A stretch of 64,000 nucleotides of DNA. It comes from Brugia malayi (lineage: Eukaryota > Nematoda > Chromadorea > Rhabditida > Onchocercidae). The stretch's first letter is position 1; each line of letters opens with the position of its first letter. A program made the position numbers and the translations under genes. The stretch lies in assembly GCF_000002995.4 (NCBI RefSeq), contig NW_025062479.1, forward strand, positions 16,054,721 to 16,118,720. Reading direction: 5' to 3'. Below, piece by piece: positions 12,101 through 28,500 of the stretch. The notes under the pieces were generated by a model that saw only the letters and a list, made by a program, of their open reading frames with translations, made no database searches and was not told the DNA's origin.

Positions 12101-15100
12101 TATTAATCAGGAAATGGAAGGATAATTCACTGTTCGGTAATTCAGACAATTTCAGTCGATTGCCACAAATTTCACTATCTCAAAAATGAATAACTTTTGT
12201 ACATATTATTTATATTATTTAAACAGGGATTTCAACTGAATACAAACCATTGATAGCAAGCTCCCGACCAATGATAGCAATGACATGAGCTTCACAAACA
12301 GCTGCTTCAGAAAACCAACGCTCACGAATGTGTGTTTCAGCAAGTGTCTCAAACCAAGCACTTCTTAACGCTGCCGATCCTCGATAGCTATCAGCGAGCT
12401 GTACATGTAAATCTGCCAACCGAATCTATAAAAAAATCAACAGTGAAAGATTTCCAACTGAATGGTTTGGATGCAGCATGGTACTTGATTTATTTAGAAG
12501 GTCAAAATAAATGTCATACCAATATTTCTTATGAAGACAAATTAGAAAGCTGTTTTTATGGGTTTTAAAAACGCAATTAACAACTACTTTCAAAGTAAAC
12601 AAACTGCATAAAAAATACGGGGTCGTCAACAGCTTTCGCAAGAGCATCAGTCGCCGAAAGGACACCTCGCAATTGTTGAATTAATTCCTAAAAGAAACAA
12701 AAAATATTTAAGGAAACAGTGAAATTAGCGTTGTATTGCAGTGGAATTAGTAATTAGAAATAAAAAAGGCCTTAATTTTTCAAATTTTTTAAAATGATAA
12801 ATGGGCGAAAATAAAAAATGAGATCTTTTTCGATTTCTTTTTGAACACAATTTAGAATTGCTGTTAAAAAGTACTAAGCTATACAATGAAAATCTGAGAA
12901 AAACGAAGTTTAAGTTTTATGTCGGAACAAAACTGATAAAAAACTTGACACATCCTTACAGTTTTTTGATTTCATTTCAATAAAGCTCTAAATTCAAAAA
13001 TAAAGTCAATGAAAAACACATACTTCCACTCCTCGCTCAAAATATGTTGGTCTGGTTCCAGACTGAGGTTTCACTAACATTTCCAAAATTTCCAGCCCGT
13101 GTTCGAAACGGCTTTTATTGGTAAGAGGAACTTTCCTCCCAAGTAGTCTGGAATAGAAATAAAGTTATTCATTATGTTTAGTGAAAATCTAACTTATAAA
13201 CATTCGAACACATCTCAAATCTGAATCAGAAGCACTGATTGAATCATGACTGCGCGTAAATGAAATGACAAAAATTAGCTAAAGTGTTGGAGCCCTTACA
13301 GTTGCCATGATTCCTGCTCTTCCTCCCAAATGTTTTTAATACTTCAAAACATATCGACAATTTCATATGCTTAATATTTCAGAAAGATGATAAGAAATAA
13401 ATATATTTTTATCATTAACGTTTCTAATAGATAATTTGATACCAACTTAGCTAATGCGACGCCAGTCTGAGAACCAGGTCGACCAAGTCGCTGCACATCG
13501 AATATTTTCGGGGATTTTGTTGCATTTAAATTAGCCATAGGAAAGCGCACTGTAATATGAAAAGAAAATTACTGCGTTAATTTTTGCTCAAGAGTTGAAA
13601 GAAATTGCTATTATGCGCTCGAGACACACCACTGATAATGACGATTTAATAAAAATAGACACTATTGACAGCCATAGGAGAGGAGGTAAGGTATATTGCA
13701 AAATCTCAAACAGATTTAAAAATAAATTGTTTTGGTACTCATTAAGCTTTCAGCAAGGTTCACTGTATCTTCGAGATAGATTTTCGATAATGTGTATGGA
13801 AAGAACCTGTCTTCGAGGTGAAGTCGTAACCATTTTTAAGAATGAGATGTAAAAGTGCAGTAGCAGCACTTTGAATTTTCGGAAGTCGACTGTTCATCTG
13901 CAGTAAAAGTGATTCGATCAATAGCGCCAAGCCGTCCAGAGGACCACTTTGGAAAAGTTGGATGCGAAACTGCAACTACGAAATTTACTTCTTTTTTATT
14001 TTGAACTTGACTTTTAAAAATTCACTTTAATGCATCGCTTCTTGAAAAATACATTAATTTTTTAATGAAGAAATTCCGCTGACCACGACATCAGTCAAAA
14101 TACGAAGTTGAAAACTTACCAAACCAACAAAGACAGCAAGCGCACCAAGGGTGTGATGTCGTACAGCTTCTGGCCAGTAATCGTCCAACAGTGACAGCAA
14201 CAGACGAAGCAGTTGGTAAAAATTTTTACTTCCCTCGGGATTTGTCGAATTTTTAATAACGCTCTTAAACAAGTGTCAAACAATAATGTGGGAAAAGTTA
14301 TTCAGATATTGTTTCTCTCAATTTGTTGTGAAGAAAGATAAAAATTAAGACAATCTCTATGTAAGTGCTATGAAGATGTTATTTTTATTTTCACTTACAC
14401 TTTGTCTGCAGAACATATTTTCTTATAATCAATTCTTTTTATATAAATTATAATCAGCATGGAAGTTCCTTTTTCAAAAATCATGCATACAAAATTATTT
14501 CGATAATAACGACCAAATATTCAAAAAAAACTTGCCGAAATATGCTGGGCCAAAACTTGTACAGTTTCTAAAACAATCAAAGCTATTTCTTGAGTCAGAT
14601 TTGATTCCTGCAGTACGCTAAATGGAGTTGCGCCCCCTACATCAGTTTCAATGCATGGTTTTGCTGAGAGTGGATCTGAAACAAATGAAAATGTCGAAAT
14701 TCCTAATCTTGTTTATCCTAATAAATTCAATTATATATACATAATGCAGTTGACTGAATGGACATATTTGAAAACGCCCTTTGATTTTGGAAAATTGAAT
14801 GTCAATAGCAGTCCTGAGCTATATTCATAAAAAAGCAAAATGAAACTAAATTAAAATGAGGACCTATTCCGAGAGAACTGAAATCACCCGATATTGATGT
14901 GTGACTATCTAGTGTTGTCGAATTAGTTCCCAATGTTCCAGCGGATGAGCCGGAATGCGGTAGAATTACTATTGTCTTTCGTGTGCCTCGTATTCTGCAG
15001 CGTTTAAGATCAATAAATGATTGAGCAAAATATTAATGAGCTAATAAAAATTTTAATTTTTGATTTTTGACAAAAGCATAAAAAGACTTACTTATTGGAT

Positions 15101-18100
15101 GTCCGTTGCATAGTGTAATTTTTGCCGTGATATCTGAACAAGTCGAGAACAGTACGCAATAAACAGATGAAACTATTCAACGAACCATTCGATTCATAAC
15201 GAGTTATCATTGCAGCCAATATTTTACGTGGTAGGAAATGTAATAAATAAAGAGTGCACAACATCAAATCTCTTGATTCACTCTAGAAAGTTGTGAAAAA
15301 AAGTCAATCCATTAAAAATTGTCTTTCGGATAATCATTATTTCAATGAAAAGAAAAAACTGATAAAATAAAATAGAAATACCGAAAACAACTAATTAGGT
15401 ATTTAATATATTTATATAGGCAATCAATATATATGTCATATGCATAAACATTTATTTACGTCTAGATATTCCACCAAAAAAGGAAAAAAAAAACTACGGT
15501 AGACCGTTTATTTTATTAAAACTACTTTTTAAGAAATTAAAATAAGAAACTATTTTTTAACAAAATTTAAAAAATCTAGATCAAAAATATTTGAAATGTA
15601 AGCATTATAATATGCAAGATAAACAAAAGGAAACACACTCGATCCAACTTTTCCATTAAACCAGCGATACAAGGTACAGATGAAGGAGGACTGAGTTTTT
15701 CTGCATAAGATTGATGCGAAGAAACACTTTTCAGGGAACACCCCACTTTAGATAGCAGTCCATGTGATGGTAAGGATAACGACCGACCTAAAAATGAAAA
15801 CCGAGTAGAGTGATGTACAGAAATGCTAAAAACAGTTTTTTTTTTTTTTTTTTATTTTTCACAAATATTATATCTTTCTCAAATTCATCAACGGTATTAA
15901 TGTCTGTCCACAAAGCTTAGAAATAAAATAATAATAATAATAAACTATATATGCATGTCAAGACAAAGCGAACAGTAGCTGTAAATGAAAAAAAGTAACC
16001 CATGGAAAGTCAAAGCAATATTTCTAAAAGAGAATTTATTCTATTTGAGATAACGAGAATGAAATTATTCTATTTTTATTAAACATTTATTTTCAAGACC
16101 TACCAGTAGTACTAAGACAGGTAGGTGACAGGCTTTGTGGATCCGATTTAGCAGATGATTCAAATTCTGCCGCATTATCAAGCACTAAACCGATCAAGGG
16201 AGAATACAGTGTAGCAATAGAACTTTGAGCACTCTGAAAAAATATATTGCTGTTTAGTGCACTATCCAACCTCGCCCGGCTATTAAAAAATTTCTTAAAA
16301 AAGAATTCAGAATTTTAATCATCTCTATCGACTGTTATGAACCAATACTTCGCATATATTTCAGGCCGATTCACTATTCAGTGAGAATTAATGATAATTT
16401 TAAATGCGATGGTAAAAATAATGACTAATTTCAAACCCCTTCCTCCTTCTGCGTAATGTAATGAAGAAAAAAAACTAATTTAAACTGTGTGTAATAATTA
16501 AAGCAAACTTTTAAACTAAAAACAGACATAGGAATTTACTTACAGTATCCATATAACGTTTATCACTAGCATGTTTTGCAAATAAGTTCCTCAATAGTGC
16601 AATCACTCTTCGCCGATAATCACGCGGTTCACGAAGTGATGCGTCTAGTTCCTGATACAATAAACCAACTGGAAAGTGGTGTCTGCAATATGAAGTGGAC
16701 ATGATGAATTCCTCCGAACATCGACTATCTGCAAAAAATTGAAAATTTTCAATTAGTTCAACAAGAATAAAAGAACTGAAAAATTTTCAAGCTTCCATGT
16801 GTAAGTATAATATGAATACAATAACCTACATTTGAGGCATAATAATGAACATTTTGATGAATTTAAGAGTTTAAGCTCGAATTCTCATAAATTATGAACC
16901 ATAATATATAAAAGCAAAAAATATATATAAGAGCAAAAAAGAAAAAAGAAATCGAGCCATTTTCTAGCAAGATCATGTAGAAATTTTTCAACCTATGCAT
17001 TTAAATAAAGTATAATTGCCTACCTTATAATGTTAGGTAGAGAAATGTACTTCATTTAATGCCAAACCAAATACCAAATATCTCATTTAAGTTACTCCTT
17101 AGCACAGCAAATAAATTTTTTGAAACACAAACTTACAGCAAAAGTAATCATTTCCACTTCCACTGTTTATCGGAGATGAAAAAAATTTCGTAAATAAATT
17201 GGTAAACAGACTGCCGGTATTAGAATTCGTGACTGTAAACAAGGTAACTATAAAAAAGGTGCCCCCTTTCCTCTAATTAGTTTGAAGAGTTTTTTGATAA
17301 GCAATACAAATCTACTTCTGAATGTGTCGGAACACAATAAAATGATATTAATTATAGGTATAGTGAATTATAACCATTAAACAATTACTTTAATATGACA
17401 GGAAGACACTTACATATGCTATCTGTACTTAAAGAACTGTTTCTCTTAAAAATATTTCCGGAAACGTCGCATATCAGCGGTAAGCATAGTGGTATCCAGT
17501 GTTCATGACCGCTAATTATTTGCAGAAATTCCAGTTTATAATCAAGCATAGTCTGAAAATAGCGTTAGCATACAATAAAACACGAACTCACATACATATT
17601 TGCTCATATCGCATCATGTGTCTAAACTGGAAAACTGCTTAACTGATCTGAAAAATAGACATACCCTTGAGCAACTTTCATCCATACTTTCAATGGTGCG
17701 ATGTATCCAAGAAAATACTGACCCCCGATTCAGAAAACTCAAACAGTACTGAAATGTTTTAGCATGTTAACAAACTTAAAATCTCAACATAATAACATTT
17801 TTCAATGACTTCTATAATTCCAAAAAGATTCGTTATTTCAATATCTGCTAATTTCTTACCCTTAAGAAATAAGCTACAGCTGAATTTGCCAGTTGACACT
17901 CCTGAGGAATTTCTCGATGTTTTGCTGTAATAAGCAGAACAACCTTATCAATTAACTGTTCAATTCTAAACAGCAATTCTCGTGAAAAACGATTTTCTCT
18001 TGGTACCTTAAATAAATATTTTTAATAAAAATTATAAAATGCGGAGGTCCTTTTTCTACCCAAACTAACATATTTATGCTTGCTAAAAGAATCAAACCTT

Positions 18101-21100
18101 ATACAAACCGATATCAAGCAACCATAATACCATACTCTTTGCAACAACGACCAAAAGGAACCAAAGCTGCCGAAATACTAAGGCAAGTGAACCATTATCT
18201 GTCTCAATATAGCTGATCTAAAATAACGCATCTTTTAAAAGCTTCTTAAGAAAAAATCGAAAATTTCCAGTAACGTTTACCGTACAAACAATCTATAAAT
18301 AAGGCAAAGATCTACTTAAATAAGTTAAACAAAAATAACAGTTGATTTGATTTGAATAAAGCAAAATAAAGTTTAAAAATATTATAATTTACATGTGAAG
18401 TAATATGCTTGCACAAGGCTGAATGCACAGTTTCATCGTCAGAGCTTGATTTGCTTCTTACTGCTGCTGATTGAAAATAATAAATAACAAATGTACGCAA
18501 AAGATGATTTTGACCTGCCGCGGCAATTTTATCAGTAATACCAATCAGCGTACTATAAACAGCAATTAAGAAATTATGTGCAAACAAAATCAATATAAGC
18601 TCGTGAACTCTGATGACTGTCTATACAAAAAAAATAAAGTTCTTGAAAGAATCACTTATATTTAAAATTTCTTTTTGTTTCAATATTTCCTGAAAATTAT
18701 TTTTTAAAAAAAAATTACATTATTCTTGATTTATATTTCAACTATTGAGAAAATGGTCGAAATTGCAAAGTAAGGCTATTGCTCACTTTTTAGACCAAAA
18801 AACATAATAAAAAGTATATGAGCCCTCAAATAACCTTTTTTTAGTTATTTTTAAACCTAAAATATTTGAAAGACAAACCCCAAAGTGCTCAGAGCCATAT
18901 CATCGGTAAACGAATATGTCAACAATGTGAATAACCGATTCAAAGTTATTGGCAGGAATGGTATGATTTGATCAATGTCGACTTCCAACAGATCCTAAAA
19001 ATCAAATAAAATAATGATAACAATAATAATAATAATGTATCCTTTTATTTTGAGTAATTCCACCACCTGATAGACAAAATATATTTCCAATGGTTCTGCC
19101 TTAATGTCGCCTACATCTCTATGTTTACTAATTTATCAAAAATTCCAAAGTGAGAAAAAGTTAAGTTTCTGAAAAATATATGAAGGCTGTCGTAGCAATC
19201 GTGATCCAGCTCGCATTGTTGTGATAATTTTTTAAAACTGAAAATTGTTCAAAACTTTATAAAATAAATACAAAACTACTATTCCAGAAAATAAAACACC
19301 ACGAAGGTTTTACTCATACATAAAATTTGAATATCCTATTTAAAATCCAAGGTTTTGTCTTATTAAGTTTCAAATAAGTAAAATAGCAAATATTTTATAA
19401 TTTGCTCTTTTATTTGTTTCCTTAGAAGAACTTTTTACTGCAAAGGTTAGGATAACGAGTTAGTGGTCATTCGTAAACATGCATTTCTCTCAGTGGTAAA
19501 ACTAGGAAGCATTTACAGTCAGCAGTACAATCCTCATACTTGTTGCCAAGAACATACAGTTAAATTCATCTGGTGGATAGCCCAATACTACTTTACTTTA
19601 GTTATTATACAACGAAAACAGAAAAAGTAAACTTAATGAACATTAAAAAAAACTACTCGTCGTTTGCAATAAACTGTGTTATAATACAAAGTAAAAATAA
19701 ATGGATATATGGAGAAATGAAGAAAGTAAAGTAATAAAAAGTGCTGTTGACTCCATTATGAAACATAAAAAAGCTTTTTAATAGAAAAAAAAAAAGTAAA
19801 ATAGCAAAGTAGCACTTTCCTAGCCAATATCAAGCTATTTATATAAATCATTTTTTAATGGGAACTATAAATAAGCAATAAAACTATCAGTACCCATTAA
19901 AATTTTCTAAATATTAAAGTAATGACAAAGTACCATTGCACATCGAGAAGAGTTGTTCAAATTATGAACCACGGTTATGTACTCGTAATTTTGTAGCAAA
20001 ATTGTGTGAACTAAACCTCACCTCAATTTTCCGTACTACGTAATGCCAAAAATTTTCTTCCTGTGATAATCCATGATTTTCGAAAGATGGTGAACAGGAA
20101 CGCGTGACCACTAATGAGGGAGGAGACGACGGTGTATTGCTAACTGGTGAAATTGAACCTGGCAGACTGAACCACTACAATGCGCAATTGTTAGCAAATT
20201 TACACCCAAAACAAGCAAAACAATGAAATATTCCCTGAAAGCTAAGTAATACATTAAAGTTTCAGTTCGAATAAACCAGTGATTCGATAAATCGAACAAG
20301 CACAAATTTCTGTAAGAGTGAGAATCGATTATCACTTCAAAATAAGTTAGGGAAAGCTTAGGATCAAAATCAGTAGCGTTAGCTCCACAAATACTGCAAT
20401 TTCCAATGATTAGCTTTGTTCAAAAATTCTGGAAAAATTAGAAACAACTGGCTACAAAAGTGTAAGAATGAAAACCTAATTATATTTTGCACAAATATTG
20501 AGAAACATGCTTTTAGAAGACCAATAAAAAATATAAAGAGGAAATAAATAAAAACGAACACGATTTAATAGTTTTCAGTTCCGAAGATAAGTTGCAGATA
20601 TTAGTAAAAATCACAAACATCACAAATGGAGAGTATCAGCGTAAGTAAGTAGAGAAAATCCGACGTTGACAATATATTACTGCTAAATGAGAAGAATGGA
20701 AAGGGAAGAATATCACATTTTTTATTGAGGTCAAAATTGCCAAAAGAGTCAAAGATTATAAAGCCGCATGTGCGCAGCATCTCTCAACAAAAATAATAAT
20801 CCCTGAACTGAAACTCGCTTTCTGCCTCAATAATTTTTTCGTTCTCCCTCTCTTTCGGGCCTCACCCCGAACAGCAAAACTACTCTATTTAAAATAATAA
20901 ACCAACTTTAGTTTTTGACGATACATCACCAGTGAGACCCGCACGTTGAAACCTCTGACAACTTTGAAAGAATGCTTGCAACTTTCTTTCGGTTGTAAAT
21001 GCTGAAGAAACAAGCCGCAGGCGAACACGAAATAACTGTTTGCCATTATCCACCCAACGGATATCTGGTCCAGTATGCTGTAATAAAATTTAATGGACCA

Positions 21101-24100
21101 AACAAAAAATGGAATAAACTGAATGGATAAACTAAATGAATATGAAATGAAACTGCTTCGATTACTGATAAGCAAAGGGAAATAATAGATTAGATAAGAA
21201 AGATTTGCAGCATCAAGATCAGAAAACGAAATCGGAATATGATATTCGACTCCTAATAATGCAATATTCGAAATGGAACAATATCGTAACATAAGGAATA
21301 ACTCGCCCCTTTTCCAAATCCTAGTGATTGGTAGCTTATATAACCGTGCGGTAAATCGGTAGCCACTGATAAAGAAAACTCCTGATTATCGCGTTCGATT
21401 ATCAAACGGTCTTTCTTTAACAGAGGTAACCAAGCATATCCAATAGGACTATCAGAATTCTGAAATTTCATATGATATATGATCGAGTAACTGCTACTTC
21501 ATCCTTACAAAAAATCTCGACAGTAAATGCAGAGTAAATAAGAGATAATTACATATAAAAATTGACTTTTTTCTCAAGCAAAGCTGCATAGTAAGTAAAA
21601 ATCAAGCGATAAAAAAATTAGAGAAAACCTCGTTCTGTGATTTGTTTGAAACGGTACTTGCAACTGACACATGACTAAATGAAAATAATAAATGATCGCC
21701 TGTATCTAATGAAACTGGAAGTTGAATCTTTATCTGAAAACAAAATTTAAATAAAAACATCGTGGAATTTTACGAACCTAAGGAGATAACACAATGCACT
21801 AGAACGCAAAATTAACGCCTCGCATTATTCCCTTTCAAATATTCAATGTATATAATGACCACAAATGAGAAATTGCATAAAATTACCTACTGCCTTAAAT
21901 GCTGCTAATTTTTTCAGTTTTCAACAAGTAAACTCGAGCGAACAAAAGATTATCAGTAAAATAATCTGCAACTAGAAATACCTCATCACTGAAGACTGGA
22001 TTTTGTTCGTGGTATTGCACTGAGCAACGCATGCTGTGTACAAATGGTGTAGGTGATGCAAATCGGTTGTAAATGACCTAAAGTAAAAACACGAATTTTT
22101 TTAGAACTTAAACAAACTGACTACGATCCAACGTTAATTTAAGTTTGTATGAAGATAGCTTCAAATTGAAAAAAGAAAAAAATTGCTTCGGTTTTCAAAT
22201 GAACAAGTCTAATCAGGCTTATATATTTCCATTTTATTTTTTAATTACTTTTCGCTTTAACTCGTTACATCGTTATGAACAACATCTAATACCTAACATT
22301 ATCTATTTGACTAAAAAATTTTTTTTAATGGAAACGAACTTTTGATATGCCTTCTTTTTTGGTTACAGAAATGAAACGTATAGTACACACGATATTACGT
22401 GCTTTACTAAACGCTTTCTGGCTATCATACTTCAGTGTTAATGGATATACATAGAGTAAGTTGAAAAGACTTGTATGTGGTTCGCTAATTAAATCATTGA
22501 AACACTGGGCTTCAAAGCAAGCTGGTACAAGGCTATCTGATGTTACATTCCACGGACGTACAGGCATAAAACTCGAATTTATACACACTGAAAAAAGTAC
22601 AAAAAAATACTGGAAGTAAAAAATTAAATACTTGAAACATATGAGAATTACATACATGCTTCCTATTTATATCAAAAAAGATCAAAAACTACAGACTTGA
22701 TAAATCAGGTGCCTTTGGCGAAAAGTCAATATTGACACTGATCGTTGCCGCCGGTAATTGTGTTAATCTTCCGGATTTTTCAATTCTGGAATGAAAACAG
22801 TGAAGACAGTGAAATAATAAAAGTTTTCTTTTTAAATTTTCAAATCTATCTGATAATAAACTTTAAATAAAACCAACCGTCCAAAGTCAGTGAGAATTTT
22901 CTGCAAATCGCCGTCACTTAGTCTATTTCCTTCACAACGATAAAGTTGTATTTCATTTGGCGATTTCGTTCCATAACCCAACATTTCTTGAAATACAGGC
23001 CTGCAATATCATGTTTACCATAAAAAACAATAACTCATATCAATGATTTTCTTAGAATGATTTTAAAAGTAACATCAATAATTTAGTACCCTAATATTAG
23101 ATGTTAATTGCGCATTTTTTTAAAAAATATCAATAATGTTCAAAAAAAGTTTTCACACTACTTTTACTTCCACTTACAAAGAAGATATAGATCATCGACG
23201 AATCAAGTGAAACGAAATAGCTCAAGATACGTAAAAAATATTTAGAAAGAGGAAGATTTATTCATGTATGCTTTCATAAGGTTATATGATGAGAACACGA
23301 ACAAAGACACTGAAAAAATATCAGTAGGACTAAAATAAGAAATAAGTGTTATACGTTACCTTAACCCAAATATTAAACTTATTGCATATAATTATAACGT
23401 ATTAGACCTTGCAGCCCAAGCAAAACACATTTTGTCCTGAGTTGCTCTCGAACAAGCTTGCTGAATTACTTTTTGCAGCTTTGCAACACCTTTTAAATCA
23501 CTTGTTGTTTTCATATACATTTCTGCCGATGTATCAACCGAAAGCAGTCGATCAACACGAATAACCAAGTAAATATCACGATGAGGTTTAGCAACTGAAT
23601 ATAAAATCTGCAACTTTTTCTTCAAAAAATCAGTAACAGTCGGTAATATTAGTAAGCATAAAAATAAAAATAAAAAAACTAAAAAATTAAATGATAAACG
23701 CAGTAAAGTCAAAGAGATCAATAGAAAAAATTGAGAAATCTATTGAATTAAAGATTACGAAGAAATTAAACAAATATGAAGAAACAATAAACAAAAAAAA
23801 CCAATAGGAATTTAAAGAGATGAACTGAAAATGAAATAGAAAAGTGTGGAAGATATTCAGTACTATTCCTCTTATTTTTGATCACATAAAAAGAAAAGTG
23901 AATTATGGGTTACAAATAATAGGTGAGCTGAAAGAAACGAAAAATTCCCGTTAGCAAATTTTCTAATTTTTGATAACAACCTTTCGAACGTTTTTATCGG
24001 CAAGTATTCGCTGGGACAAAGTAGTAACACCATCTTCTTCCAACGTGCTTTTATCAACTGAACTCTTGCCAACTCCATCTCTGCCACCAATTTTTAACGA

Positions 24101-25474
24101 TGCAATTAATCCGTCGCTGTTCGGATCAATTCGAAACTCCTCGGACAATCGCTGACCAGCTCGACAATCGTATAGAAACATGCGTAGAAAGAAAGGTTCA
24201 ATCTGGAATTGGCATACAGAATAAGATATGAAGTTCGCAGTACAAATAGTAATACTCCTTCAACTATAATTCAGGAAGAAAAAGTTCTGACAAGCTGTAA
24301 TAAGCCAATAAGAACAAATTTCACAATTCCGCCAGCCAACTTTATTGATATTAAAAACTCAAAAAAAAAACACATCGCCTTTAAATACTTCAAACAAGCA
24401 CCTGTTGCACATTTGTACTTGAAACAGGTAACATAATATTCAAATTCTGGAACTCAACAATAAACCGAACAACAGCCTTATTTTCCGGAGACCTTGTTAC
24501 CTCATTCGCAACAACATTCGCCAACAAACAACCCGCTTCACTTTTTGGCATTGATAATCGCTAAAAGACAAAAACAGTCCTTAGATATTGAAGATAAAGT
24601 ACTGAAATCATGAAATCAATTCGAAAAAATGACTAACATCAAGATCAGGATACAGTGCGAAAAGTGAACGTCTTTTAACAACAGGCGGTTGCAAGGCTTT
24701 TGAGGCAGCGTTACGTCCAGCCCAAAAACAAGTCCCAAATAGCTCTTAAAATTTTCATAAACTTGGAAACAATATAAATCCATAAGTTCAGAAATAGAAA
24801 TAGAATACAAATATATAAATAATATAAAGTCCATAAAAGTATTCATGGAATCCATTTGCTGACATATCATAGTTCAAAGATTAAACTGATAACTTAAAAT
24901 TAACCAACCACTAGGGTCGTTGTTTACTATAGAGATCTGTTCCTCACTCATTCTTGTTGTTTCCATGCCTGATGATTCTTGTTCTAAGTTAGTACTCGTT
25001 GAAGCCGTCCCATCTGGAATGTGAGAATATCGATAAAAATTCAAACTTAAACTGAACTTAAAAAAATTTTAAACTGGACTTAGAAATTCCTGCTGCAATG
25101 ATAGACCTGTAACCATATTCATTGAAATTTTGCTAAGACTTAACAAATTAACATCTGTAAGAGAGACTTAAACTTAAGAAATAAAACCTGCACTCTTAAC
25201 TCTTTACGGAATGTAATGAATAATATTCTATCATTTATTTTCTTTCAGAAGCCTAAACATATAGTTCAATTATTTTCGATGATTTGTAATGTAATATTTA
25301 TAATGGCATTCAATAGATCTTTTCAATACTTGAAATTTTTGCTTTTACAAATATGAAACAGCTGAATTATTCAATGTAAACAATTACTACGGCAGCAAGT
25401 ATGTAGCTCGTTTCATAATGATAGTATTGCGGCATTATTTTTTTTCGGTTTTTCTAATGCTCATTTTTACACAC

Positions 25475-25559
<85 letters not shown>

Positions 25560-28500
25560 GGCTAATGCAAACTGTTTATTCACATCGTGTTGTCGATGAT
25601 GTCAACAAGAAAAGAGGAAATAGTTGTGTGGCAGTTCGCCGATAACAGTCAGTTGCTCACCGTTAAATAATCAAGCCCTAACTGGTCTCCACATCTCTTT
25701 CATTCCTTTGAATAAGTGAATTCATCTTCCTTTTCCGTTGATTCTAGTAGTTTTGTGAAAACCCATCAATTAAATAAATTCAGAAGAGCTTATTACAATT
25801 TTTTCGTTTGTCTTCTCTTAATCGTATAAGTGTGGGTGATGATTAAGAGAACACAATCGAATTTGCTGTAATATTATGCTCGCACAACAGCCTGCTTTTC
25901 TGGATATGAAAATCAATCACACATTGAAATGATTTTACTTTCGCTGCTTAATATTAAATGATAAATTATGTCTGCGAATAGTACTCTCAAAAATGAGTAC
26001 GAAAAAAAAAAAAGAAAAAAACTAAAAAAACCCAAAGCTGAAATAGCGAAAAATTTATCTAACTGACTTCCATATTCATATCTGGTGATCCTTCATTATA
26101 AGAAAATAAGTAACCTTTGCAGTCGCCAGCCAAAGCACGATCAATTTCAATTAACCATCGAGGTAAATCGCTATCAGAATCTGCTGCCAAAACCCATGAA
26201 CGCCTTTCTGCACCAGATCCACTCACCTCCAATTTACTATTATTCATTCCTTTTAAAAAATCAAATGCTGAAATATCGCGAAAAAAGTTATGCTTCGCGA
26301 AGTAACTCATAACATCATCAGCCGAATCAGAGAAAATGAAAGCAATTTATTTACAACTGATATTATCAATTTAAGCAAAAAAGAAAGTGAACTAGTAAGC
26401 CTATGAATGGCGACTCCAAAAAGATTGCTCCTCCAAAAAAATCGTAGCGGAACACATAAACATGCAATTCAAATTTTATGCTACGCATTTAATCTTAGAA
26501 CTAAATTCAAAACCGTATATAAATAATTTTTGTATTTTGTTTCGATTCGATTTCATCTCCATCAATGAAGCCTTATCTGCATTAGATAACAATTATGCTC
26601 ATACTTCAAGAACATTTCTGCCCTTTTTACTAGTCGACAAAGCCGCTTGTTGCACAATCATTGGTGGATGTGTTAATGCTGCAAATTGTGATTTGCGCAT
26701 TTCTAGTAGAACTTTTCCATCTTCATCTTTTCTCAGCACACAGTAACGTTTCTTCATGCTCTACAAATGAATCATTTAAAATGTTCAGAATCTGAGTTAT
26801 ACTTTTATTCAACTATTTCTGTATTTTTATATATTAACTTTGTATTCTAAATTTATTTGTTAATGATTAAAAAGAATGACGTTTTGACCAAATAAAACAC
26901 TTTTATAGGTTTATGGAGGTAAACCAGTGATTCAAACAGAGCAATTCTCTCCATAGTTCACATTCTTATGGCAACAGTGGATAAATGACAAGTGTATCTT
27001 TAAATGGAGCTTATTATCATCGACCATTCACCTTGAAATTATCCAAAAGACTAGTTTCTGGAACAAGGAACAAGAATCCTTCTCGAATAATATCCAAACT
27101 ACAGCGACCCTCTAACTCCTAAAATATAGTATATTGGTAAATATTTATAAGAATTTGCAATATGCGGAAAATCAATGAACAGAAAGGATGAAAGAGAACT
27201 TATCTCTTTTTGTTCATCATAGATCATATCATTTTCATAAATTAATGGCTGAAGATCGACATCATGACTGAAAAAAAAAAATTTTTTTTTTAATTAACCC
27301 GAAGACTTGTCTAATATCATTGTATATCTGCTATCTGTTATTAATTAATAGAATCAACTTTTTAGTAATACATATCCGATTCAAATGTCAAGTCTTATTT
27401 CTTACTAATCAAAGTTAATGATGAACTCGTATTTCAAACAAGGAACAATTTTATGACAAACATAAGTGGTCTTTCCCATGAAATGAATTTAAATAACATT
27501 TGAAAAGTTAACATTAATAGAGCTTACTCAGAAATACTGTGATAATCCGAACCGAACTGCGCATAATTAAAACGAACGACACGATGCGGAGCAGTATAAA
27601 ATGCAAGGGCTTCTTGCGTAAGTAACCATTTTGCATCTGTTACCTCACGCACACTTAATGATGGCATCACAGTACGTTCCAATGGAGATACTGATATCTC
27701 CTGAACTAATTTTTCTAAGTTTCTAATTTGGGGAAAACTTAATAAGCACTAAAAATGGAAATCTAAATATGCTGCGAAAATTGAATATTTCATGATGCAT
27801 GTTGGGTGAAACACTGCAGCAAATCCCAATTTAATTTTAAAGTCGAGAATTAAAAGAATAAAAAATACCGTGAAGTCATCGCGCGGAAACAGTAACAGCT
27901 CTCGCTGACTAAGATTTTCTATTATTGAACTGTTTTCACCCAAAAACTTCTCATAATCCAATGGTTCCGCTAATGGTCGTTTGCGCTGTAGAAATTAAGA
28001 TTCAAAAAATCCAACTAGAAAACAGTTTAATTCATTTCTATATCGAAATGTCCAATTCCCAATTTAAATAGTCAAACTCAATAATCATAAACTTTTGTGT
28101 TTAAAGAGAGACCCAAATAAATAATGCAAAAATAACCGTCGGGTTCATTGTGCTCATTGCTGTTCGTACTGCTTCACGGGCTTCTCGGGCCTGCCCTGGC
28201 TTCCCCACTGCAGCAGTGAATCTAAAAGTCTACGAAATTATCTGAAAGGTTTGTAAATGGAAATTTAGAACTAAATTAGAACTTATGCAGTTACTTCTCT
28301 ATTTCTTTTTAATGCCATTTCATTCCACTTTATGTAAGCATCTTTTGGAGGGAATCAAACTTTCACATTTTTTCTGTTTCATTTTGTTTGTTGGTATTCA
28401 AAGTACCGCCAATCACACATTAATTTTAACACTCCACAAACTAATTTTGAATGAAGTCAGTTATTTCGCTTTAAATATGATATTCATAAGGTTACTTTTA

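Noticed and set aside
25418..25645. Open frame with a long Ile-Tyr run
   Set aside because: It is a translation of the TA microsatellite inside a DOCK intron, on the opposite strand to the gene.
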